DNA of 64,000 nt, taken from the NCBI GenBank assembly GCA_032718865.1, contig JALUTQ010000037.1, positions 1,178,001 through 1,242,000 of the forward strand. The letters run 5' to 3'. Below the pieces are notes generated by a model. It was not told where the DNA came from. It was given only the letters and a program-made list of their open reading frames with translations, and made no database searches. Positions 23,663 through 33,665 of this stretch are shown one piece after another. The position numbers and the translations under genes are program-made. This stretch comes from Tilletia caries (Eukaryota; Basidiomycota; Exobasidiomycetes; Tilletiales; Tilletiaceae). The first letter of the stretch is position 1; every line of letters begins with the position of its first letter.

Positions 23663-25201
23663 CTAGCGCTTTTCCCTCCGGTCGTCCTTGCCCGCAAAGA
23701 TCGATCCGTCAAAGCCAGCATCCATTTTACCCATACCCGCGCCGATGGCGTGCACCTGCGCCATCTCCTCCTCCACCCCCAACACCTCCTCCATCGACTG
23801 TCCACACACGCACTGATCGTGCGAGAGATGTACGTTCTTGCCCGTCCAGACGTCCCGACTTTTGACCGGCACTGGCGAAGGATCCAAGGCGGAGTACGGA
23901 GGCAGGTGGATGGTGGCCCATCGAAACGCGCACGATGGGATGGCGATTGGCCAGGAGAGCAAGAAGGCACGCTTCTTGCGTCGGACGGGCCCAGTGAGGC
24001 TTGATGGTGAAGATGATGTAATGGAGTCCTCCGATCCTGCGTCGTCCTCTTCGTCTAACGAGTAGTAGAAGCGTGCTTCCATGGTATGGGAGATCTGAAT
24101 CGAACTTCCCGCACAAGACGTACTCGGCCTAGAATACAGTAGGGAACAGGTCAGTGGGATTCGACACCGGAGAGCGAGCCCGGCCAATCATGACTCACCG
24201 CATCTCCATATCATTGGGAAGCCGGAAGGTCCACTGCATCGCCTCGCACTCCTTCTCATCCACCTTCAAAAGCGGGACGCGCTTTCGACCGCACTCGGCC
24301 GTCCGATCCGGCCGTTTACGACTGCGCAGTTTCGTATGTTGGATCAGCGTAAATTCGACCGATTCCAGCTCGCAGTCCGGAGCGGCAGCGGGAATTTGGG
24401 CCGCGGTCCGTAAAAGACCTCCAACTGTGAGGTGTTGAGTTTGGGCTTGGACGAGTATGGGACCGATGCCTTCACCCACGCCGCACTGGGAGTGGTCGTA
24501 ACAGAAGTTGTCATCGGACTCGGGTGGAGACACAAGAAAGACGGACTGATAGGGGGGTGTGGATAGAGCAGATCGAATATGAGCGCGAACTGTCCAAGGA
24601 GAGTAGGTCCGAAAGAACCCACCTTTTCGGCCTCAAGAGTCTTTCGGAACAATCTGAAGCCTCCGAACGTCGCTTCAGCTCGTAAGGACTGATAGCAGAA
24701 ACCTGATCGACACCTTTCGTACGCGGGCATGTCGTCAGAGATCTTGAGCTGGACTTCCCATCTGTGGTCGAAGGCGGCAATGATTTCAGTGATCTTTCCA
24801 TGTCGTTAGGGGAGAAGGATCCTGTTGTGACTGAACTCACGTATAGGTGCCGCCTGATCGCAAAACGGTCTGACCGACGTTTTCGACCTGCACTGCAGAT
24901 CCCCATCGACTACTTTCGATGAAGCCACCGGGAAACTGCGAAGACAAGAATGGGATCAAATGGTTGATGCTCCGTGTTTCAGTATTCTGCTTCTCGATCA
25001 TTGATTATCTTGCCGCACGGTATTCTGAATACTCACGGAGAGGCTTTCTTTGCACAGCAAAGACACGCGAATGCTGTCCAGACGGGGTGAAGGTGGCTGG
25101 GTTCCGCGAGGAATAGTCAAGTGGACCTGGGCATGGAAGATCGTGGGCCCGTGAGAATTAAGGATGACCGTTGTCGCGTCGGAAGTGAGGAAGAGCTCCA
25201 T
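23663..25201 (-). CDS. Arrestin-like protein A
   Basis: Five exons (25201-25037, 24935-24841, 24761-24623, 24545-24199, 24128-23663) give 403 aa. It is one of three paralogs in the window (see B and C). Shared blocks in order: a beta-rich N-terminal half with LDSIRVSL...FPGGF; the YTWEVQL block; GVGEGIGPILVQAQTQHLTVGGLLR; LRSRKRPD; WTFRLPNDMEMRPST; an ISHTMEARFYY strand; and a cysteine-histidine-type CVCGQSME near the end. The two-domain beta-sandwich pattern with RLPND...R...SH.FE is what I associate with basidiomycete arrestin-domain proteins, adaptors that link Nedd4-type ubiquitin ligases to cargo, but no PPxY motif was noticed, so the role is inferred only. The C-terminal tail beyond CVCGQSME is longer than in B and differs from C. 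Confidence 0.65.
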
Positions 25202-26881
25202 CGCGGAATTCTGGCTGAGGAGAGGGAGTGGTAGGGTCGGGGTGTCTTGACACAACGAAGTGGAAATGGCTTGAGGAAGGTTGATGGAAAGATTGGGCGA
25301 GAAGCTTCGCTGCCGACCGGCTGGCCTTTTAAAATGGCGGCCTTGATCTTGCGAATTGTTCCTACACCCCAGCGTAAGCTTCGACGGTTCAAGCTGAGAT
25401 CTTCTATTGAAGAAGCGATCGAAGAGGAAGCAGGCCTACTGCAGATGAAACGAAGACAGCGCGCTCGCTTGTAGCAGTGTACCACTGCAACTATTCCTAC
25501 AGGTGTCACAAGAAAGATAAGAGGGAGAGGAGAGGTGGAGTCAGGTGAGGAAAGAAGCCTCGGTTGTGGATGCGGCACGTCGCAGTCCTGGTTCGTGAGG
25601 CATCTGCCTGTTGACGTCGGCCAATTCGCGAGGCGGATCCTGTTATGTTGCAAAGGTGTGAAGATGCGAGGATGAAGGTCTTCTTCGTCAGAAGTCAGTG
25701 TGTCAGTCGACAGTTGACTTCCAGTCCACCGATACCGCACTACCACGTAGCCTCCATTCGAAGTGAAGCCTCGCTTCAGCTCTGCTACTAAAGCATCCAG
25801 CGAGCTGGGGATAGAGAGGTCAGCGCCGAAGCCTCTGGCTGGCAGAAGGGAGAGTAAACGTCAGTTCGAAACTTTTAGGCACCGTGCACCAGGTGCTCGA
25901 CTGTCGGCAAATGAGAATGGTATTGCTAACGCTAAACTGACTGACGAAGGTCAGTGGGCAAGCACAGTTTTGGAGCACATGCAACTTGCGGACGTACGAT
26001 GGAGACCAGTCTGCGCGCGGACCGGCCACCAGGTATAGCAGGCTGGCGCCGGATCTTGAAAAAGCTCATCGCTCCAGCCGGCCTGGAAGCACCCGTATCA
26101 GCCTGCCGTAGTCAGCGCCCCGCTAGTAGTGATGATGGCGACTGCGGACTCGGACTGCTGAACTGTGATATGTGATGTGACATGTTGAGAGCGTAATGGT
26201 GGTTCTGAGGATGGAGACGATACTTAATTTCCGTAAGTGAAATAATTCATTCACGTCGCAGCGTCGCAGCAGCATCTTCAATCGAATACCGATCCGTATC
26301 TGAATTAGTCTCACTGTCTGCCCTGGGTCCACGCCAGCCGCCGGCTTCCATCTGTAGGTCTAGTACGGCTTCTAGTTGTGGCGTGTGCTTCTCTGGATCT
26401 AAGCGTGTAACGCTTAGACATCAGGCGCATCAGGCTGACCGCTGGGATGTAACTTATGAGGTAAACGCGTGCTGTATCCCCAAGATGATAGACGATAGCG
26501 AGGATGCCCTCACCTTCAAAGGTCAAAATAGGGAAAGAGTCAGGGGCGAGCGAAGGAGGATCTTTGCCCATCATCTTGGTCCATGCCACTCGGCGAACGT
26601 TGCTCGAAGTTGGGGACTTGCCAGAAAACTGGCCTAAGTTTCATAAAGTCGCTAGCTCACTCATGCGATCGACGCTCCATGCTGAGTCCACCTACACGAG
26701 CGGTGTCAGTTGGGCCTTTCGGAGATTGACCGACCAGTCTCTTGCCCAGCGAAGAACGCGTCAAAGATTCTGCACACCACATCGACGCGTCTGCCTGCCT
26801 TGGTCTCTGCCTTTCGTGCTTAGGACCTCTCTCTCTCTCTTTTCTATTCTTCCTACTCCTTCAATCGCAAGCACACACGTC
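25202..26881. other. Intergenic upstream of paralog A; weak candidate exon
   Basis: No gene is certain here. On the minus strand, about 25810-25630, a frame reading ADLSIPSSLDALVAELKRGF...GGYVVVRYRWTG has coding-like composition. A possible first exon starts at the ATG at 26069 (MSFFKIRRQPAIP), joined through a weak GTGGCC donor to a CCAG acceptor near 25840. I recognise no family. The last few hundred bases before 26882 are the 5' leader of the retrotransposon, ending in a CT-rich run at about 26825-26850. The transposon terminus was not found. Confidence 0.3.
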
Positions 26882-28333
26882 ATGGACGATAACTCTGCTC
26901 CTGGGGCTGCACCCCAGCTCCAATCACGCGCCGGCTCTGCACCCCCTGACGGTGACGCAGAGAACGCGCGCCGTCTCGAGGAGCTGGCCGAGTCGAACCC
27001 CCCGGCGGCTAACCTAGCCCGGGTGCTCATCACAGCAGGCCACTCCATCCCAGCCGCCATCCAAATGGTGATGGCAGCCGTCGCGCCGGCAGCACCTCCC
27101 GTGGAGGGCCAGGGAACTCCCAACGGAGGTAGCGCACCCGGCTCACCAGACCGGGCCCGCATCGTCGCCGTCGGCACGCCCCGACGCCAAGAGGGCGACG
27201 TCGCAAACATCCGAGGCGGCTCGGTTCCTCCACCCTCCCCCTCTCTGGCCCGCCAGCGTCGCGTTCGGGAGGAGCTCTCTCCAAGCCCCTCCGCCAAACG
27301 ACAGAAAGCGGCCACTGGCGACGACGCCGACGCCAAAGCCCTCGAAGACTTCGAGCCCAACCCGACGTACCTCAACCCACACGAGGTCGACGAGGTGTGG
27401 CCGCCGGAACGCATCTGCAAGCAGGTCAAGCGCCTCGAGTTCATCTGGATGTGGCACTTCACCCCAGCCGGGTGTCGCCAGGCGGAGGAGCAGCGCGCGG
27501 ACGGCACAGACGAGGCGATGGTCATGCAGTCCGATGGCTCTTTCAAGCCGGTTGTTAGCACCCGGGTGACGAAAGACGAGCTGCTCCCAGCCCACCAGTT
27601 TCAGGCAGCGGCTGCTCTCTGGCTCCGGGTCGCGACCAGAATGAAGGTACCCAGCGATATTCTCTGCGCAATGACTCTGCTCAACACCAAGATCTTCGGC
27701 CATCCGCACTGGCAAACCGACCCGGCAACCCTTCAAGTTTGGCATGCCCATCAGCGACGTTCGTGGGCCACCTATATGGCCAACCCCGAAGTCGAGAAGC
27801 CCTTCAGTCTCCACGCCCTAAATCCGTCAACATACAGCAGCTTGCAGCTCCGCGGAGCGGTCCACGCGGCGCAATCAGCGGAGCGACGCGCTCAGCGGGC
27901 CGAGGCCCTGGTCGCTGCCCTGACCAGCAGCATCAAGAGCCAGTCGTCGAAGGTGCGTGACCCCCCCGCAACGTTTTTTCGCCAAGCCGGGGGAGCCGGC
28001 CCATCAACGTTCAACATCCGAGGCTCAGCCTCGTCCGGACGGCACTCGTACTCAAAAGCATGTCTCCGATGCGGGGGAGCAGCCACGGCCGACCACCAAG
28101 TCAACAAGTGCATGCCAGCGCAGCGCACCGATGGCTCTCTTCCCATCCTCGAGATAGACCCGGGCTGGAGAAATGTAATCCGTTTCCAGGACACCCGCGA
28201 GCGAGCGTGTATCCCATTCAACCTGCCGGGAGGATGCAGGGGAGACTGCAAAGGGAACGCGCACCGCTGCACCTGGTGCGGCAGCCACGGTCACAGTCAC
28301 CAGGACTGCAGCCAAGCCCCACACCGGCGCTAA
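26882..28333 (+). CDS. Gag-like protein of element 1
   Basis: A 483-codon frame from an ATG just after a pyrimidine-rich leader. The first half is Ala/Pro-rich and disordered with a basic KRQK patch. The middle (PNPTYLNPHEVDEVWPPERICKQVKRLEFIWMWHF, then LLPAHQFQAAAALWLRVATRM) is probably the capsid-type helical core. The C-terminal part has two zinc motifs: CLRCGGAATADHQVNKC (C-x2-C-x7-H-x4-C) and, after a Cys-rich FNLPGGCRGDCKG segment, CTWCGSHGHSHQDC (canonical C-x2-C-x4-H-x4-C). The same arrangement occurs in element 2. It presumably packages the element RNA. The RT frame lies +1 relative to it. Confidence 0.75.
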   Translation: MDDNSAPGAAPQLQSRAGSAPPDGDAENARRLEELAESNPPAANLARVLITAGHSIPAAIQMVMAAVAPAAPPVEGQGTPNGGSAPGSPDRARIVAVGTPRRQEGDVANIRGGSVPPPSPSLARQRRVREELSPSPSAKRQKAATGDDADAKALEDFEPNPTYLNPHEVDEVWPPERICKQVKRLEFIWMWHFTPAGCRQAEEQRADGTDEAMVMQSDGSFKPVVSTRVTKDELLPAHQFQAAAALWLRVATRMKVPSDILCAMTLLNTKIFGHPHWQTDPATLQVWHAHQRRSWATYMANPEVEKPFSLHALNPSTYSSLQLRGAVHAAQSAERRAQRAEALVAALTSSIKSQSSKVRDPPATFFRQAGGAGPSTFNIRGSASSGRHSYSKACLRCGGAATADHQVNKCMPAQRTDGSLPILEIDPGWRNVIRFQDTRERACIPFNLPGGCRGDCKGNAHRCTWCGSHGHSHQDCSQAPHRR

Positions 28334-28397
28334 AGAGCCGCTCGGCCCAACCCCCCTACTCGCCGACGGCTGGCAGTCAGCCCTACAGCGATGGAGT

Positions 28398-30400
28398 ATG
28401 GGGACCCGGTACCCAACCATCGTGGACGGGATTCGGAACGGGTTCGACGTCGGTCTCCCCACCATCGGCACAACCTTTGTTCCCCCCAACCACAAATCAG
28501 CCACCAAGGACCCCGCCACCGTCGCCGCCAAGATCCAAAAAGAGCGCGACGCCGGGCGATACGCGGGCCCGTTCTCGCAGCAGCAATGCGAGCGGGTGGT
28601 CGGGGGTCCTTTCCAATCTTCACCGATCGCACTCGCACCCAAGCCCCCTGACGGGTGGCGATTCATTCAAGACGCCTCCTTCCCTCGCCACGACCACTCA
28701 ACCAAGTCCATCAACGCGTCCATCAACTCTGACGACTGGCCGTGCACGTACTCTGGCATCGCCATGGCTATATGGCAGGTGAGTCTCGACTGTGATGTAC
28801 ATCGAGTCTCCCATAGTCCCATCTACCACCCTTCCTCTCCTCTGTCCGGGTGCCGTGAATCGGTGTTGCACCATTCCGCCCCTCTGTCGTCCGTCGGTGC
28901 TGTACCGCGGCGCAGCGCCTAAAGAATTCTTCCTTCTCAATCGAGCCTCCTTTCTCTCAAATCTCTCCGAGCACCACTCGCCTCTCCTCTGCGCTCAATC
29001 TCTCATGAAGCATCTCACTGACATCGCATACTCCTGACCATTGTCCGTCGCAGATTCTGTCTCTTCCCCCGTTCGCGCAAGCGGCGGCACGCGACGTGCG
29101 TTCGGCATACAGAGCGATCGCTCTTCGGCGGTGCCAGTGGCCCGCGGCGGTCGTACAGTGGGAGAACGACTTCTATGTCGACAAGGCGCTGGCGTTCGGG
29201 ATGTCGTCGTCGGCGGGCGCGTGGGGCGTGGTCGGCGACGCACTGGCCGACATCATGCGCGCGGAAGGCATCGGACCCATACTCAAGTGGGTGGACGACT
29301 ACCTCTTCTTCCGTTTCCCCCCCTCCGCCCTCTCTACCGTCAACGCTCATCGGGCCGCACTGGCTGCGCGCGTCACTGCCTCGGGCCGAAACGGGTGCCT
29401 CTTCTGGCGTGACGGTGAGCACGAGCTTTCCGAGGACTTCACTCGTCCGCTTCGCCCTCTCGACGGCCCGGCCGCGCAGTGGACCTTCTCCTTCGCCCAC
29501 GTCGACGCTGTCTGTGCCCCACTGGGCATCCCGTGGTCGGAGGAGAAGGAGCAAGATTTCGGCTTCGAGGTTACTTACTACGGCTGCGTCTTCAACCTTC
29601 CCGCCCGAACCATTGCGCTCCCGGAGCGGAAGCGCGCCAAGATGCGGGCCGACATTCAAGCATGGCTTGGCGAGTCCTCCCGCACTCACACTCTCGCCAG
29701 CGCAGAAGCTCTCCTCGGCCTCCTCCAGTTCGGCACACACGTCGTGCCAAACGGCCGACCTTACCTCTCGGGTTTGGTTCAGTTCCTCGGAATGCACGCA
29801 ACAGCCGCGGCTCGGCGGCGCGCCGCAGGACAACGCGCAGCATTCGAGTCCGCGGGCCTCCATCCTCCCCGCCGCGTGCGCCAAGATCTCCTATGGTGGG
29901 ACAGCATCCTGGCCCAGCCAGTCGTTTCTCGCTCCTTCGCCAACGACCTCGACCTGCTCGACCCCGGTCTCTACACCGACGCAAGCGGGAGCGGCGCTGG
30001 AGTGGTGCTCGGCGACCGCGTCGCCGCCTATGCTTTCGACCCAGCCTGGCGGGACGGTGGTCGAGACATCATGTGGGCGGAGGCAGTGGGAGCTGAGCTC
30101 GGCGTACGACATCTCATTGCGAACGGGGTTCGAGACCGACGTGTTCGTCTATACAATGACAACACCGCTGTGGAGTCCGGTCTTCGCCATGGTCGCGTCA
30201 GAAACGAGGCAGCCAACCACTGCCTCGAACGGCTTTTCCGGTTTGCCTCTGACCACAACATCACCTTCGTTTCTACTCGCGTCGCTTCTGCCGATAACCC
30301 CGCCGACGGCCCCTCCCGAGGCGTTTCTTCTGCCCTCGCTCGGCTCCCCGTTCTACCTCTCCCCCTCGAGCTCGCCACAGTCCTCACCCGCAAGTGGTGA
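28398..30400 (+). CDS. Reverse transcriptase-RNase H of element 1
   Basis: Two exons, 28398-28778 and 29054-30400, joined at GTGAGT...CGTCGCAG; both lie in one phase after splicing. N-terminal fingers: RYPTIVDGIRNGFDVG and GPFQSSPIALAPKP-DGWRFIQDAS. After the intron come motif A (ARDVRSAYRAI), the FYVDKALAFGMSSSAGAW block and the catalytic WVDDYLFF. RNase H follows with LYTDASGSGAGVVL, the E of MWAEAVGAEL, the D of LYNDNTAVESG, and the closing ADNPADGPSRG, which is characteristic of DIRS-group RNase H. The frame is open upstream of the ATG at 28398 through the conserved TPLLADGWQSALQRW-like segment into the end of gag, so translation may begin by a +1 shift rather than at this ATG. Confidence 0.85.
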
Positions 30401-31631
30401 TAGGACGACGGCCATCGCGGCCGCCCTCTTGACCGCGGAGTACCGCAGCAGCAGCAGCAGAAGAGCGATCCTCTCCTCCCCCACCTCTCCTCCCACGCGC
30501 AGAGCCTCCTCGTCGACTGCGGCGCTCAATCGCCGTCAGTTCCGACCGCGCCCAGCACCCGCCCCATCGTCTCTGGCTGCGCTTCGCGCCAGCTCTCGCC
30601 TGGTGGCCTACCGGCCGTCGGCAGCGGCGCAGCAGTTTGCGGGTCTCGAAGACGTGCGCCTGGCCCGGGTGATGGAGATGGCGTTCGCGCCATCTACCCG
30701 CGTCGGTTACGGCACCGGCCTCAGCCACTTCTTGGCGTGGTGCGAAGATCGCGGAGTTGACGAGGAGCTGCGCTGCCCGGCTTCCGAGGAGCTCCTGACT
30801 CGTTTCGTAGCCGCTCAGGCCGGATTCTACTCAGGCGACTACATCGCCAAGATGATATCAGCAGTCGGCGCATGGCACAAGATGTTCGGTGTCCCCTGGT
30901 GCTTTGTTTCGGGCTCCAGTCTCTCTCTTGCCCTGCGCGGTGCCGCCGCCATGACGCCCGCATCTTCCAAACGCCCGCCGCGGGACCCTTACACGCCGGC
31001 GTACTTACGCGCCATCAAACCTCACTTCGATCTTCGAGACACAAAGGATCTGGCGGTGTGGGCTTGCGCGCTCTGCGCGTTCTGGGGATTGGCGCGAATT
31101 GGTGAGGTCACAGTGCCAACCCAGAAGACTTACGACCCCGCCGTTCACATCAGTCGCGCGGGATGGGCGCTGCGCCCTCCCTCTCCCGGTTCCACGGCAG
31201 CCGGCACCCTGCGCCTTCCATGGACCAAGACGACACGATCTGCGGGCGCGGTGGTTGTTCTCTCGGTCCAAGACGTTGATCTTTGCCCGGTGTCAGCTTT
31301 GTCCGCCCATCTCACCACTTCGGCGCTCCCGGACTCTTCGGCGCTTTTCGCATACTCCCAGGGCAACAAGCGGGTCCCGCTATCTCGCTCCGTCTTTCTT
31401 TCTCGACTTCGCCGAGCAGCCGAGGCAGCGGCGCTGCCCACCCTACACGGGCATTCTTTCCGAATTGGGGGGTGTACGGAACTTCTTTTGCGGGGGGCAG
31501 CCATTGAGGACGTCAAGGCGCACGGCCGTTGGCGTTCGGACGCCTGGACCGTGTACGTCCGCGACCACGCCGGCGTGTTCTCGGATCGTTTGTCGGTGGC
31601 CCCAGTGGTGCATGCCCACCTGGGTGCCTGA
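30401..31631 (+). CDS. Tyrosine recombinase of element 1
   Basis: The frame is +1 to RT-RNase H and stays open far back into it, so the true start is uncertain; coordinates begin just after the RT-RNase H stop. An Arg/Ser-rich leader is followed by a SAM-like N-terminal domain (MAFAPSTRVGYGTGLSHFLAWCEDRG, near 30672) and the catalytic domain: the first catalytic Arg in FWGLARIGEV, then HSFRIGG (H-x-x-R), a GRW, and the nucleophile Tyr in WTVYVRDH. All four catalytic positions are present. The enzyme would integrate a circular cDNA without a DDE integrase. No frame disruption was seen. Confidence 0.85.
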
Positions 31632-32343
31632 CGGCAGCGGCGACGGTTTCCCGCCTTTCTCATTTCGGGGCCGGCAGCGCATCATTCATCTCGCGCGCGC
31701 GGCGGTCACCACACCTTCCGCCTTTCTTCCGTGGGTGGCTCGCTCGAGACAGCTGCCTTCGTCCAGACCCTGAGTGTGCTATGCGTAATGCGATAGCCTC
31801 TTGGGGTCTCGACCCACAATACATCTCTCTTGTTCTCTTCCTTGGTCTACCACCACTCTCGATATCGATTCCCGGTCCGGCACGACAAGAAACAGACCAG
31901 GTCAAGCGCGGGTGCAAGAGCCGAGCTGACGGCCTGGCACGTCCTCATGCTCAGAGACGCTGAAAGCACTAATAATGTACAGCGGGCTGCAGCTTCTGAA
32001 TAATGTCGACGCCGATGCAGACTGATATTGGCGAAGTTGATCTCGCAAGACGTTCTGAAGACAAGACTCGAGAGTGCCTCCATGAGAACAAGGATATCTA
32101 GCCTCGTTCCGAATTGTCGGTACGTACCAACTTAAAACAACCTGATTAGTTCTGCATATGAGAGCGGAACGCGGAGCCTTGCGAGGTAGTGAGATGAGCA
32201 AGGAGAGTGAAAATAAACACGAGAGCGAAGACGCGCGGCTGCGTCGAGAGAACCATCACTCGCTCGACTTGCTCGCTCGCTCGCTTCAAGAAGTAGGAAC
32301 TAACTCAAACTTCACAGACGACATAGATATCTCTCAAACCAAG
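31632..32343. other. Spacer between the two YR retrotransposons
   Basis: Contains the 3' untranslated part of element 1, with its terminal repeats if any, and the 5' leader of element 2 (CT/GA-rich, ending in TCAAACCAAGATGG). I found no shared terminal repeat between the two and no coding frame. Confidence 0.4.
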
Positions 32344-33665
32344 ATGGCAGAAAATCAGCAGCAGGAGGCAAACACCATCGCGCAGGTAGTGGCACAGGCG
32401 GCTACAGCTGCGGTCAAGGAGGTGACCAAGGTCACCAAGGAGATCATCGACGAGCTTCGGGCGAAAAAAAAGCCGACAAGGACAAAGACGCTGTCGGTCT
32501 TCCGTCCTGGGAAGTGGATCCTGGACACGCGAGCGCGGTAGTTGTTCCTTGGCCGGGCGCAACATACTCGATTCCGGCTGACATTGTCGAGCTCGTGAGG
32601 AAGGGCGTGCGACCTCCTCTCATCTGGCTCACGGTCGAGGCGTTCGTGGGTGCAGAGGATGGGGAAACTCGAAAGACCCTCACCTTCCCTCTCAACGCCA
32701 AGCAGCAAGAGCGCATTAACGATGCCTATCGCAAGGACAATTTCCTTCCACGCGGACCCACACACCAGGCCATTCAGGCCTTGGCGACCATCTGCCGAGC
32801 AGTGGCCCCGCCGGCGGCGGAGGCGAACAAGAGCCATGCAAACATCCTGGAAGATCTGCACGTTGAGATCATGACACGGGCGGCAGACAACCACTGGCCA
32901 GTGTGGCGCCGGTACATCAAGCAAACCCTAGAGGCGATGTGGGCAAAGCGTGAGCCGGGGGTCGGAATGGCTTTTGACGTTGGCGCCATCAATGCCGACA
33001 TGGTTCGGAAGGCTGAGAGGCAGTGCGGCAAGCCGCCTGGCTTTGTGGACGATTTTACGGGCATCGGCGAAACCTGGGTCGCAGAGCTGCTCAAGGCTGA
33101 AGGGGACGACATCAATCGCATCGGCAAGGCTATGGAGGATGCCCAGAAACCGGCCATATTCAACGTTCCAGCTGCAGTTCCCGCGCCCGCCCATCTCTCA
33201 TCTGGTCCGGCTACGCCCAAGCGTCAGAATCAGACCTCTCACTCCCAACAGGGCGAAGGATCGTCTCATGGAACGGGCAAGCGTCGCCATCGCGATTGGG
33301 ACGACAACAACAAGCCCTTTCGGCGGGCGCCTCCCTCCTCTTCAGGCCGGGATGGTGGCGCTAGCGTTCCCACAGGCCCTCGCGACGACAGCGCTGGAAG
33401 ACCGGCGCTCGAATTCTGCACGGCTTGCCTCCGGCAGACGGACCACGACTTCAAGAACTGCCCTCAGCCACACTCCCCCAGCCTTGAGAACATCAGCCGC
33501 CTGGGTTGGAGGTGGAAAGGAAAGCCGTTGGGCTTCTGCCACCGATTCAATTGCGACAAAGAGTGCCTGCCGGAGATCGGACGGTGCAGCTTCGGTCACT
33601 ACTGTTCCAAATGTGGAACCGACGGTCACCCCGCCGTCAAGTGCTCAAACACCTCATCAAACTGA
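32344..33665 (+). pseudogene. Gag-like frame of element 2, interrupted at an A8 run
   Basis: Begins at ATGGCAGAAAATCAGC with a short helical, Ala/Lys-rich N terminus ending DELRAKK. At 32464-32471 eight adenines separate this frame from the main gag frame, which continues ADKDKDAVGLPSWEVDPG and stays open to the TGA at 33663-33665. A -1 slip on the A run joins them exactly. The body (about 380 codons) holds a helical region (AIQALATICRAVAPP, HWPVWRRYIKQTLEAMW), then a basic/Pro linker and C-terminal zinc motifs: CTACLRQTDHDFKNC, a Cys-rich FCHRFNCDKEC segment and canonical CSKCGTDGHPAVKC. This is the same layout as element 1. The type is set to pseudogene because programmed frameshifting is unproven. 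Confidence 0.65.

Larger units (their letters stand above)
26882..31631 (+). mobile_element. Tyrosine-recombinase retrotransposon, element 1 (DIRS/Ngaro-like)
   Basis: The coding part contains three frames in the order gag, RT-RNase H (with an intron) and tyrosine recombinase. A reverse transcriptase linked to a tyrosine recombinase instead of a DDE integrase, and with no aspartic protease, is the hallmark of DIRS-like elements. No methyltransferase domain was seen, which favours an Ngaro-type over a classic DIRS1-type element. All three frames are open for their full length, so this copy may be intact. The split or inverted terminal repeats expected for the class could not be identified by eye; coordinates are those of the coding region only. 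Confidence 0.85.

Noticed and set aside
26311..26589. Minus-strand frame upstream of element 1
   Set aside because: It starts from GTG, is short, has no recognisable feature and lies in the leader region of the retroelement.
29175..30400. Long frame overlapping RT-RNase H of element 1
   Set aside because: Only its 3' part (after about 30400) carries recombinase motifs; the upstream part is a shadow of RT-RNase H.
30401..31631. Bacterial-type integrase acquired by horizontal transfer
   Set aside because: The recombinase is physically linked to RT-RNase H with the DIRS-type ADNPADGPSRG end, and a second linked copy follows, so it belongs to a retrotransposon.
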